Shown here: piece by piece, positions 56,279-64,000 of the stretch
Layout of the letters: the number at the start of each line of letters is the position of its first letter
Numbering within the stretch: the first letter of the stretch is position 1
Assembly: GCF_900167345.1 (NCBI RefSeq)
Contig: NZ_FUXB01000001.1
Span: 124,001 to 188,000 of the forward strand
DNA length: 64,000 nt
Origin: Vibrio cincinnatiensis DSM 19608
GTDB taxonomy: Bacteria; Pseudomonadota; Gammaproteobacteria; Enterobacterales; Vibrionaceae
Reading direction: 5' to 3'
The notes under the pieces: generated by a model
Told to the model about the DNA's origin: nothing
Database searches by the model: none
The model's input: the letters and a program-made list of their open reading frames with translations, nothing else
Position numbers and translations under genes: made by a program

Positions 56279-58318
56279 ATGAAGATCAATACAACCTCGG
56301 TACCGCTCTCGTTAAAAGACTATTTTGATGAATGTATGACGCGTAGCTCTGCGCTTTTATCTATTTTTCGAGAAAGCATGGTCTGGCTTATTCCTTGTGT
56401 GATGGTGGCAGCGCTAGCGCAGTTTGTTGCGGTAGCCGTCGAACTTCATTATGGGCAAGGGCATTGGCTTGCTGAAAAATTGCACTCTTTAGATGATGTT
56501 GTTGTGCGAACCTTGCCCTATTTAATTACGGCTTCCATCTCTTATATGTTAGCGATTCGTTACTCTCTTCCTCGCTCCGCTATCATTTTGTTGTGTACCC
56601 TTTATTTGGCCATTGCTTCTGAAGTGGCTAATATTGGAATGGCACTGCCTGTGTATCAGTCTTTTTTTGCGATTGTCATGCCATTTGCTTCTGTGCCGTT
56701 AATCTTTTTATTTTTTCGACTTTTCTCAAATAAGAAAAATGAAAGTATTATCGTTAAAGAATCTTTTCAGATTATCATCCCAGGTTTAGCAACAGCCATT
56801 ATTGTTATTCATGCTAGCGTATTTTTTCTACGTTATTTAGCCAATTTACCACTCAATGAATTTATATTTAACTATATTTCACCCAATAACTCGTATGCCT
56901 TTGGTGTAGTTTTCTCATTTTTAAATTCTTTCTTTTGGTTTTTGGGTATTCATGCTCATCATGTCATGGGGGTGTTTATTCAAGCTTTAAACGAAACCCC
57001 TGAATTGTTGCCATTAAGTACTAATTTCTTAAGAAGTTTTGTTTTCATTGGTGGTAGTGGTTCGACGTTGGCACTAGCGATTGTTCTGTTACTCTTTTCT
57101 AAACATAAAAGTGTTCGATTGTTAGCGCTATCTAGTTTATTCACCAGCATGATCAATGTGAATGAATTACTTCTGTTTGGTTTGCCAATTATTTTAAATT
57201 TTCGATTTTTACGTCCTTTTATCGTTGCGCCCATCGTAAATGTTGTGTTGGCTCTTTTAGCGGTGGATGTCGGGTTTATCGACCCTGGTTTATCCAATGT
57301 TTACCCCTATACGCCAGTTTTCTTGAACTCTTGGCTTGCATCCGGTGGTGATTGGCATGCGGTTATCTTGCAAGTTATGTTGCTGTTGATTTCATGTTCG
57401 ATTTACTTTCCCGCCGTTCGTTATTTGAATAAGCAGGAAAATATTTTCTATTTGCGTTCTTTAGATACCACTTATATTCGATGCCTTGAAGAAGCAAAAT
57501 CTGTGAATAATGATAGTGTGCTTATCTCTCGTCAAAAAGAGAAAGAGCTGGCGGAAGTTGAACGTAAAATCCAGGTTATTGGTAGAACCGAATTTTTTGT
57601 GCAATATCAACCACAAATCAGCCAGATAAATGGGAAAGTGATCGGATGTGAGTCTTTACTACGGGCAAAAAATGACACGGGAGAGATCCTCTATCCCAAT
57701 GCTTTTCTTCCATGGTTGGAAAAAGCAAATTTAATGAAAGATATTGATCTTTGGGTTGTGCGCCGTGTGGCGAAGGATTTGAAAAAAAGAGAAGCCTTAG
57801 GGATCAATGTGCGTACCAGCGTCAATATTACGGTACATACCTTGATGGATGATAACAGCATGGCGCAAATTATTCGTCTCATTGAGCCTGTGAGCCAATA
57901 TATGGATTTTGAGGTAACAGAAAGCTCCTTGCTACAGGATAAAACAAAACTAGCAGGTGTTTTTGAACGGTTACATCAACTCGGGTGCCATATTCATATC
58001 GATGATTTTGGTACAGGTTATTCATCAATGAGTTATCTCAATTTGTTTGATATTGATACGATTAAAATTGATCGCTCTTTTGTACAAGCGCTGGATACAG
58101 AGAAAGGGCGTAAAGTCTTTTCTGGTATTTATGCGGTAGCAAATGAGTTAGCGATGGATGTGATCGTCGAAGGGGTTGAAACACAAGAACAGCTGAATTT
58201 TGTATCACAGTATAAACAAGTTGCGGTACAAGGCTGGTATTACAGCAAACCTTTAATTGAGCAAGACTTTATTGACTATGTGATGTTGCGCCAAGGCATC
58301 TTTTCCTTAGCGGGCTAA
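56279..58318 (+). CDS. Fusion of PTS EIIC-like membrane domain and EAL c-di-GMP phosphodiesterase
   Basis: The 679-residue protein joins a sugar-PTS EIIC domain (about 25-390, about ten helices, with the EIIC marks GGSGSTLALAIVLL and NVNELLLFGLPIILNFR) to a cytoplasmic EAL domain (about 430-675). The EAL core appears intact: CESLLRA (ESL in place of EAL), TSVNITV, DFEVTESSLL, IHIDDFGTGYSSMSYL, IKIDRSF, VIVEGVETQEQL and VQGWYYSKP, which carry the metal-binding and base residues of active enzymes. No EIIB or EIIA is attached or nearby. It may sense or take up a cellobiose/chitobiose-type sugar and lower c-di-GMP. The stop overlaps the polB stop on the other strand. Confidence 0.9.
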   Translation: MKINTTSVPLSLKDYFDECMTRSSALLSIFRESMVWLIPCVMVAALAQFVAVAVELHYGQGHWLAEKLHSLDDVVVRTLPYLITASISYMLAIRYSLPRSAIILLCTLYLAIASEVANIGMALPVYQSFFAIVMPFASVPLIFLFFRLFSNKKNESIIVKESFQIIIPGLATAIIVIHASVFFLRYLANLPLNEFIFNYISPNNSYAFGVVFSFLNSFFWFLGIHAHHVMGVFIQALNETPELLPLSTNFLRSFVFIGGSGSTLALAIVLLLFSKHKSVRLLALSSLFTSMINVNELLLFGLPIILNFRFLRPFIVAPIVNVVLALLAVDVGFIDPGLSNVYPYTPVFLNSWLASGGDWHAVILQVMLLLISCSIYFPAVRYLNKQENIFYLRSLDTTYIRCLEEAKSVNNDSVLISRQKEKELAEVERKIQVIGRTEFFVQYQPQISQINGKVIGCESLLRAKNDTGEILYPNAFLPWLEKANLMKDIDLWVVRRVAKDLKKREALGINVRTSVNITVHTLMDDNSMAQIIRLIEPVSQYMDFEVTESSLLQDKTKLAGVFERLHQLGCHIHIDDFGTGYSSMSYLNLFDIDTIKIDRSFVQALDTEKGRKVFSGIYAVANELAMDVIVEGVETQEQLNFVSQYKQVAVQGWYYSKPLIEQDFIDYVMLRQGIFSLAG

Positions 58319-60678
58319 AAAAGCCCTAACTGTGCGGCAATGATTTGTTCGAACTGGAGGCCAATAAACGGCAAAATGGCATCGGCAACGGGTTTGAGCT
58401 GTTTATCAATATAGTGTTGATAATCGATTGGGCTGGTTAAATACTCTTTAGGCTCTGGGCCGTTGAGTGTGATTGCGTATTCAATACGCCCTTTATTTTG
58501 ATACTGTAATGCACGTCCTAACCTAGTATTGATGTCATCAGCAAGGCGTGCTGCTCGAACTTGTGGTGGTACGTTTTTTTGATATTCATCTAGCTTTCTT
58601 CGTAACCGTTTTTGATAGATAAGTTCGCCATCAAATTTGCCCGCAAGCGTGTGTTCAACGATGGTTCGGATATACTCTTCAACAGGTTGGGAATGAAAAA
58701 TTCGCCAATACAATTCTGACTGAAAGCGTTGTGCCAGTGGTGTCCAATCGGTTCTGGCACTTTCTAAACCTTTAAAGACCATGCGCTCATTTCCAGGCTC
58801 ACCGAGTAGTCCGGCATAGCGTTTTTTTGAGCCCGTTTCTGAACCGCGGATCGTGGGCATTAAAAATTGACGGTAGTGGGTTTCATACTCAAGCTCTAAA
58901 AATGAATCGAGGGCGTATGTTTGTTGCAAATGGGCTTTCCACCACTGATTTATTTCTGCCACTAAGGTTTGGCCGATGATATTTGCTTCATGATGTTCAC
59001 ACGCACTTCCTAATGAAACAAAAATTGAATCGGTATCCCCATAAATGACTTGATAGCCTTTTTGTTCAATCAGCTGTTTGGTTTGTTTCATGATCTCATG
59101 GCCACGCATCGTAATACTTGAAGCTAAGCGAGTATCAAAGAATCGGCATCCTGAAGACCCTAAAACACCATAAAAAGAATTCATGATAATTTTTATCGCT
59201 TGAGAAAAAGCTTGGTCATGGTTCTGCTTGGCTTTATCACGTGCGGTCCAGAGCGCTTCAATCATGCTGGGTAAAAAGTGGTGTTGACGATGGAATTGTC
59301 CACCTCGAAACCCTGCAACTGCTTGATGTGGCTGTGCCCCAACATCGAGTGCCAAACCTTCAATTAGCCCTAATGGGTCAATTAAGAACGAGCGAATGAT
59401 AGAGGGGTACAGGCTTTTAAAATCAAAGACTAAAACGGAGTCGTACAATCCGGGTATGGAATCCATCACATACCCTCCAGGGCTGGCAACCCAATCTTCG
59501 GAATGTAGGTTAGGGGCAACGTATCCGGCTCGGTGTAATTGAGGTAAGTAAAGGTTGGTAAAGGCGGCCACCGAACCACCGATGCGATCCAGCTCTAAGC
59601 CTGTTAGCCTTGAGCGCTGAATGGCAAATTCGAGTAAGTGGGTGTGTTCGAAAATGCGGTTCACTAATAGGCAGTCTTGTAGGTTGTATTGTGCGAACTG
59701 AGGTTTGTTTTCACGGTACATCCGATTAATTTCATCCATGCGATCATGTGGGTTATCGATGGTTTTCCCTTCGCTTAATAACTCACGAGAAACGGCTTCT
59801 AATGACCAAGAGCGAAATTGATAGGTGGCGGTTTTCAGGGTGTCGATACCGTCTAAGACCACACGGCCTGGTATGGTGATAAAGCCTTGATGGGTTTCAG
59901 GAGCTGAGCGAAAAAAACTGGCTTGATGGCCTCTTCCTAATTTGAGTTTTATCTTGTGCCATTCGGCTCGTTTATGGAGTAAGCGAAAATCAAAATCAAT
60001 GACGTTCCAGCCAATGATGATGTCTGGGTCAAAACGTTGGAACCACTCCATCAGTGCGACTAATAACGCGGGTTCATCTTTAACCCACTGGATCGTTGTT
60101 TCTGCGGGTTGAGTTTCTCCTGTCATCAAGACACGATTATCCATAGGGCTCGCTAATCCAATGGAGTAGAGCAGACCTTTTTCTGAACACTCAATATCAA
60201 GGGACACCACTTTAAGTGTTGGGAGATAGTCGGCTTGACGACATTTGGCATTGCGTATTTGTCGATGATGAGGGTAAGCGATAACATCCCCCGTAAATTC
60301 TAAGCTGCCTTTTATAAAACGCTCCATTAAGTAGCGGTCGGCAAGCTTGATATCGGCTTCTAATGTCGTGATTCCTGCTTGATTTAAAGCTTGTTTAAGT
60401 TGTAATGCATGACGCAAATTGGCGCAATAACAAGCCGCTTGTGGCTGCAAAGAAAAGTCTTTAAGAGGTAATCGGCGAATATCGAGTTTAAAGGGGTGAT
60501 GCTGAGACAGAGATTGGCAGCGGGCAATGTCATCTTGTGCAATAAAGAAAACAGGCTTTTCCCCTTCAATGATGAGTTGAGTTGGCCCTTTATCAGTGGA
60601 GAGCCATAACTCTATTTGGCTTCGACCATCCATATCTCTTGCTTGGCGAGTAAGGACAAAACCAGATTCAAGGATCAC
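58315..60678 (-). CDS. polB: DNA polymerase II PolB
   Basis: Pol II is a family B polymerase for repair and restart, induced by damage in many species. The 787-residue protein has the 3'-5' exonuclease motifs VSLDIECSE near 159 and IIGWNVIDFDF near 227, then polymerase motifs DFKSLYPSII near 417, IIMNSFYGVLGS near 500 and VIYGDTDSIFV near 545. All catalytic Asp residues are visible. I looked for a LexA box upstream and found none of good quality, unlike E. coli polB. Its stop codon overlaps that of the convergent EIIC-EAL gene. Confidence 0.96.
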   Translation of the reverse strand: MILESGFVLTRQARDMDGRSQIELWLSTDKGPTQLIIEGEKPVFFIAQDDIARCQSLSQHHPFKLDIRRLPLKDFSLQPQAACYCANLRHALQLKQALNQAGITTLEADIKLADRYLMERFIKGSLEFTGDVIAYPHHRQIRNAKCRQADYLPTLKVVSLDIECSEKGLLYSIGLASPMDNRVLMTGETQPAETTIQWVKDEPALLVALMEWFQRFDPDIIIGWNVIDFDFRLLHKRAEWHKIKLKLGRGHQASFFRSAPETHQGFITIPGRVVLDGIDTLKTATYQFRSWSLEAVSRELLSEGKTIDNPHDRMDEINRMYRENKPQFAQYNLQDCLLVNRIFEHTHLLEFAIQRSRLTGLELDRIGGSVAAFTNLYLPQLHRAGYVAPNLHSEDWVASPGGYVMDSIPGLYDSVLVFDFKSLYPSIIRSFLIDPLGLIEGLALDVGAQPHQAVAGFRGGQFHRQHHFLPSMIEALWTARDKAKQNHDQAFSQAIKIIMNSFYGVLGSSGCRFFDTRLASSITMRGHEIMKQTKQLIEQKGYQVIYGDTDSIFVSLGSACEHHEANIIGQTLVAEINQWWKAHLQQTYALDSFLELEYETHYRQFLMPTIRGSETGSKKRYAGLLGEPGNERMVFKGLESARTDWTPLAQRFQSELYWRIFHSQPVEEYIRTIVEHTLAGKFDGELIYQKRLRRKLDEYQKNVPPQVRAARLADDINTRLGRALQYQNKGRIEYAITLNGPEPKEYLTSPIDYQHYIDKQLKPVADAILPFIGLQFEQIIAAQLGLF

Positions 60679-60802
60679 GTTGATTTACCTGTTTTCATTG
60701 CTGTATTTTTCACGCAGCCTACCGTTAAGCTTGGATAAGAGCAAGTCGCTGCTCACCGACTAAAGACGATGAACAGCGACTTTATAGAGAGGAAAGGTCG
60801 TA

Positions 60803-62674
60803 TTAATAATAAAAATAGCCGGTGAGTTTGCCGCCCATTTCTTCTTGCTGCCAATGTTGATAGCGAACTTCACTGCGTATCGCCCAGTGGCGATCTAAGC
60901 TCCAGTTCCAGCTTAAGTTGATTTGGCTATGATGATCCGCATCACTATTCAATAGTGATAAATATTGTCCTTGCAAACCCACGCGGTGTTTATCTGCAAC
61001 TTGCCAGAGTAGCCCAGCTTCAACGCCTATGCCATAGTTGACTTGATGCTCGGTCAATTCTCCGTGGTTAATAGCGGCAGAAAGGAGCGCGTAAGAATGA
61101 ATCCCTTGTGTTTCTCCCCATGCTTGTCCATAACCACCTTGCACAAACCAACGCCCTTCACGTTGATTATCATTCGGTTGACGATCAAACCCGAGGCGTA
61201 GGTTCCAAGCCAAACTAGAAAACACACTTTGGTTAGGAGCAACGGTCATCGCATCTAATAAATACAGCCTTTCTAAGCGGCTGGTTTGATGCTCATCATG
61301 GCTCAGTTGCAAATCTAAAAAGCTAATTTGAGCTCCTGGGATAAACCCTTCTTGAGAGTCTAATAAGTCGTGATAAGCCGCTCGCCACTCGAGATTGATT
61401 GTTGAGGGAGTCTGTCGCCAATATTGTCCGCTGAGCCCTAACCGTGCGGAACCATGTCCTTGTTCCGGTGACACGCTCGGCGTGGGAACGGGAGTAAAGG
61501 GAGACGGAGTGTTTAATTGACTGCGTAGATACAATAGTTGTGTTAGTCGTTTGGCGGTCAGATCTCGCTCTAAACCTTGATCGTAAAGTTCAAAATTGAG
61601 CCACTCATAGGCAAATTCATAAATGGCGGCCAACTCTTCGGTCGTGAACTGATCAAGGGGGGGGAAGTCTCCTTGTTTAGCTTGCTGCGCCGCGGAAAAA
61701 ATATCAGGAGACACTTGTTTTGACTGATGCAATAACCGAGTTCCAAAAGATTCTCGATAGCGAGGTGTCGAAATGAGTCCTCGTTTTGCTAAAGCGCCGA
61801 CAGTATCTGAAGGAATGGCTTGCAGTGGAAAATCTTTCACTAACTGGAGATCATCACGAGCCAATTCTAATAAAGCCAGTAATTGATAAGAGCAATTTTC
61901 ATCTAAGAAGTAGTAATCGAACTCGGCCTGTTGCATTTCCCATAAATGTAGAAGGACTCGTTCTACTTCTTGCTCGGTTAAATTGAGCGGATATTCCCAA
62001 ATATCACGGGATTCAATATCGTTATATTCCCGAACTTTACGGTAATAGGGCATGACGGTAAATCGCCCTGGATAAGCACCAAACAAACCTTTAATGGCAT
62101 ACAGCGCAGCATTGTCGTTACCTTCAGGCTCGGCGGCAAAGTTAATGGCAAAGGCGACCAATTCTTTATGGCGAGTTTGATCTTTGGCATCAATTCGCAG
62201 CAAAGTATGACCAAACATGGATGAAGGGTTATTCATAAACGCTGTCGGGAAGATTAAGGTCATTCCTGCTGGGTCAAGTACCGTTTTCCAATTATCTAAT
62301 TCTGGGCAGTCAAGGTTTACCTCTACATTACCCCGTTGAGATTCAATCCAACGGTATCGGGCTGGATAAGTACAACGTGTTTGATTCGCCACGGTGGCAT
62401 CTTCATGATAAAGCAGGCTTAGTGTGGCTTGTAATTCCGCCTCAGGAGAGATCTTACCATTGGGGGCTAGAAAAAATTCACTGGAGTCAACGGTGCTGCG
62501 ATACCCTGACAGATAAGAAGGCAAATAATGCCCAAGCTTTAACCAATATGGATGCTGAGCGAGGGAGACCGTATCCAAGTTTGAGTGTGCCAATACGTTA
62601 GTACTGAACATCAGCCCGTTTGTCAGGAAACAGAGAGAGAGTAAAGTGCGACGATATATAAAAGGAAATCTCAT
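60803..62674 (-). CDS. DUF4105 / Lnb N-terminal periplasmic domain protein
   Basis: The 623-residue protein has a signal peptide (1-29, ending VLAHS), the DUF4105 (Lnb N-terminal) domain at about 40-400 with FPTAFMNNPSSMFGHTLLRID and YYFLDENCSYQLLALLELA, whose conserved His and Cys recall NlpC/P60-like papain hydrolases, and a C-terminal beta-rich region with outer-membrane barrel features (alternating hydrophobic strands, final YFYY). The domain is a distant relative of lipoprotein N-acyl transferase Lnb. It likely works in the periplasm or outer membrane. A DUF3015 gene precedes it on the same strand, with a terminator between. Confidence 0.82.
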   Translation of the reverse strand: MRFPFIYRRTLLSLCFLTNGLMFSTNVLAHSNLDTVSLAQHPYWLKLGHYLPSYLSGYRSTVDSSEFFLAPNGKISPEAELQATLSLLYHEDATVANQTRCTYPARYRWIESQRGNVEVNLDCPELDNWKTVLDPAGMTLIFPTAFMNNPSSMFGHTLLRIDAKDQTRHKELVAFAINFAAEPEGNDNAALYAIKGLFGAYPGRFTVMPYYRKVREYNDIESRDIWEYPLNLTEQEVERVLLHLWEMQQAEFDYYFLDENCSYQLLALLELARDDLQLVKDFPLQAIPSDTVGALAKRGLISTPRYRESFGTRLLHQSKQVSPDIFSAAQQAKQGDFPPLDQFTTEELAAIYEFAYEWLNFELYDQGLERDLTAKRLTQLLYLRSQLNTPSPFTPVPTPSVSPEQGHGSARLGLSGQYWRQTPSTINLEWRAAYHDLLDSQEGFIPGAQISFLDLQLSHDEHQTSRLERLYLLDAMTVAPNQSVFSSLAWNLRLGFDRQPNDNQREGRWFVQGGYGQAWGETQGIHSYALLSAAINHGELTEHQVNYGIGVEAGLLWQVADKHRVGLQGQYLSLLNSDADHHSQINLSWNWSLDRHWAIRSEVRYQHWQQEEMGGKLTGYFYY

Positions 62675-62710
62675 GCCAATAACGTTATTATGTTAGGTTG
62701 TTCTGACCAA

Positions 62711-62735
62711 TAAAAAGTGCCCTTAACGGGCACTT
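62711..62735 (-). terminator. Terminator between the DUF3015 and DUF4105 genes
   Basis: On the minus strand AAGTGCCC/GGGCACTT with loop GTTAA is followed by TTTATT. It lies about 60 bases after the DUF3015 stop, so DUF4105 is reached only by read-through or its own promoter. Confidence 0.82.
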
Positions 62736-62796
62736 AGAAAGTTTCTTGAATACGGAGCTGGCCTGATTAACGTCGGGGAGCTCGTGCGCAATCAAC

Positions 62797-63279
62797 TTAG
62801 ATTGTGTAAGCAGATAGAGTTTGATCTTGTGCAACTAGAGTATTTAGATTAGTAAATACTTCTTGTGAAGTAACATTTTCAGACTGGAAAACCTGTGCAA
62901 AGTTTTCTTTTGCCATTTGGTTAAACGTTGCTTTATCTGCGTCTTGAATACCCCAAACTTCAGAAAGTGTTGCTAGAGTTTCACCTTCACCACGTGCGAT
63001 ATCACGAGCTAGGTTGTCTAGGTTACCATCAATAAACAGTGCTAGTTTTTGTGCAGAGTTAATGGTGCCAGTGCCATCACAACCTAGAGTACCAAAAGTG
63101 ATACCAAACGTTTGGTTACCAGAAGTACCGTTGGTTGTTGCGCCAAGAACTTTAAACACTTTACCTTGCTGACCATCAAAGATCATTGTACCCAGACCAC
63201 AACCAATGTCTGAGTCTGCCATAGCCGCGTTGGAAAGAGGAAGTACCGCTAGAGCGGCCACTGCAAGTAATTTTTTCAT
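62797..63279 (-). CDS. DUF3015 family secreted protein
   Basis: The 160-residue protein has a signal peptide cut after AMA (residues 1-21) and then the DUF3015 pattern DIGCGLGTMIFDGQQGKVFKVLGATTNGTSGNQTF, with a second Cys in FGTLGCDGTG to form a disulfide. The mature body ends in a helical region. The function is unknown; it is expected in the periplasm. Two DUF proteins of this kind, DUF3015 and DUF4105, stand next to each other and both act outside the cytoplasm, so a shared envelope task is possible. Confidence 0.85.
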   Translation of the reverse strand: MKKLLAVAALAVLPLSNAAMADSDIGCGLGTMIFDGQQGKVFKVLGATTNGTSGNQTFGITFGTLGCDGTGTINSAQKLALFIDGNLDNLARDIARGEGETLATLSEVWGIQDADKATFNQMAKENFAQVFQSENVTSQEVFTNLNTLVAQDQTLSAYTI

Positions 63280-63718
63280 AAGTTTCCCTTATCATTATCA
63301 TTTTTGCGTCAATACCCATGAAGCGTCCTGTCTTATTTGCTTTTTGTCATTAATTACAGAAAACCGCTAAAAAGGAGGCATTCACATCTATTGAACGCGG
63401 CTATAAATATATGAAATCAACTGCATTTTCAACTAGAAATAGTGATTTCATTCACTTTTTTTGCTGATTTTGTTGCATTGGTTCCGTTGTAAATGTGTCT
63501 GAGGGGCATTGATGGCGTTATAAATGGATCAGCAAAGGTCATTTCTTTTTTATAATTGCGTACCGAATCCGGCAGATTATTAAAGAAATTCTTGCCAAAA
63601 TTAATGTTTAGGCACATATTCATTGGCAGCAGTCTGGCCATTTAGGTTAGAATAAGCAGCCATGCTGTTGCCCGTTAATAAGGCAACAGAGCGAATAGAT
63701 AAGTGTGGAGATACAAGT
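63280..63718 (+). other. Long gene-free stretch with leader of varA
   Basis: This 439-base divergent gap is AT-rich. I see no coding frame with a ribosome site. A hairpin at 63665-63689 (CTGTTGCC/GGCAACAG, nine-base loop) lies 29 bases ahead of the varA start. An AAAAAGGAGG run near 63370 has no following gene. The gap is long enough to hold regulator sites or a small RNA, but none can be proved by eye. Confidence 0.5.
63665..63689 (+). promoter_or_regulatory. Hairpin in the varA leader
   Basis: An eight-base perfect stem with a nine-base loop, no T-run. Its closeness to the TTG start suggests it could influence varA translation, for example by setting leader structure; it is not a terminator. 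Confidence 0.4.
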
Positions 63719-64000
63719 TTGATCAATGTTTTCCTTGTAGATGATCACGAGCTGGTTCGCACAGGGATACGACGTATTATTGAAGACGTCCGTGGAATGA
63801 ACGTAGTAGGGGAAGCTGATAGCGGTGAAGATGCAGTAAAATGGTGCCGTAGTAACCATACTGATGTCGTATTAATGGATATGAATATGCCCGGTATTGG
63901 TGGCTTAGAAGCAACCAAGAAAATTTTACGTCTGAATCCAGATGTGAGAATTATCGTACTGACGATTCACACTGAAAACCCGTTTCCAACCAAAGTCATG
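63719..64000 (+). CDS. varA: Response regulator VarA (UvrY/GacA), 3' end beyond the window
   Basis: VarA (UvrY in E. coli, GacA in pseudomonads) is the response regulator of the BarA/VarS system that turns on the small RNAs that titrate CsrA, steering virulence, motility and carbon use. The first 94 residues are present, with the receiver fold from INVFLVDDHELVRTGIRRII and the phosphoryl-acceptor Asp in VVLMDMNMPGIGGLEATKK near residue 54. The C-terminal HTH is outside the window. It starts with TTG; GGAG lies eight bases ahead and no earlier Met is in frame, while the next Met is too far into the fold. An ATG-only search would miss it. Confidence 0.95.
   Translation, partial: MINVFLVDDHELVRTGIRRIIEDVRGMNVVGEADSGEDAVKWCRSNHTDVVLMDMNMPGIGGLEATKKILRLNPDVRIIVLTIHTENPFPTKVM

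Noticed and set aside
60679..60802. Possible LexA box ahead of polB
   Set aside because: The best candidate, CTGCGTGAAAAATACAG, has a nine-base spacer and a mismatched left half, so it does not fit CTGT-N8-ACAG.

Overview
The window reads as chromosomal core DNA from a gammaproteobacterium of the family Vibrionaceae, most likely the genus Vibrio. Supporting signs are the Vibrio-type long PurC, the fused TrpCF, the GspS-beta/AspS pilotin, DUF3334, DUF3392, DUF3581, DUF4105 and DUF3015 proteins that I associate with vibrios, and a VarA/UvrY regulator almost identical to my memory of the V. cholerae protein. From memory, and not checked, much of the order from serC to varA matches V. cholerae chromosome 1. 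The species cannot be named from sequence reading alone. I see no rRNA, tRNA, CRISPR array, insertion sequence, integrase, prophage or clear foreign island; coding density is high and most genes are housekeeping.

Layout. 1-6.5 kb: 5'-truncated serC, a dCache chemoreceptor, ygiQ, a VOC-fold protein and a short GTG-started cysteine protein. 6.5-14 kb: an M16 peptidase lipoprotein, an eight-helix membrane protein, a DUF4250 protein, then the divergent metR/metE pair. 14-17.2 kb: aspS pilotin, yciI, yciA, yciB and nhaA. 17.4-24.5 kb: the complete trp operon on the minus strand (trpL-E-G-D-CF-B-A) with a promoter/operator close to that of E. coli, a leader peptide with three Trp codons and an attenuator. 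24.5-27.2 kb: divergent trpH, yciO and rluB. 27.2-33.9 kb: an unknown periplasmic protein, cydDC and trxB. 33.9-39.7 kb: MATE/MarR pair, DUF2797, sanA, DUF3392 and maeA. 39.8-44.7 kb: HrpB-like helicase, a small unknown protein, purC with a PurR box and sulA with a LexA box. 44.9-49 kb: zinc-ribbon protein, Sel1/J-domain membrane protein, OmpA-type lipoprotein, DUF2786 and the CheX-like DUF3334. 49-55 kb: ydiJ, a methyltransferase-like membrane protein, DUF3581, yqfB, yciU and efpL. 55-64 kb: nucleotidyltransferase-fold protein, a PTS-EIIC/EAL fusion, polB, DUF4105, DUF3015 and the first half of varA.

How the parts work together. Tryptophan synthesis is controlled by TrpR repression and attenuation in series. 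Methionine synthesis is controlled by MetR, with a probable MetJ operator at metE. SulA ties cell division to DNA damage through LexA. CydDC and TrxB maintain thiol balance and cytochrome bd assembly. The EIIC-EAL protein may couple a sugar signal to c-di-GMP breakdown. VarA heads the Csr regulatory cascade. The clearest candidates for new biology are modest: the EIIC-EAL fusion, a possibly inactivated nucleotidyltransferase, the Sel1/J-domain membrane protein, the small CxxC protein at 6343-6501, and the layout of the trp and varA leaders. I did not find a multi-gene system that looks previously undescribed.
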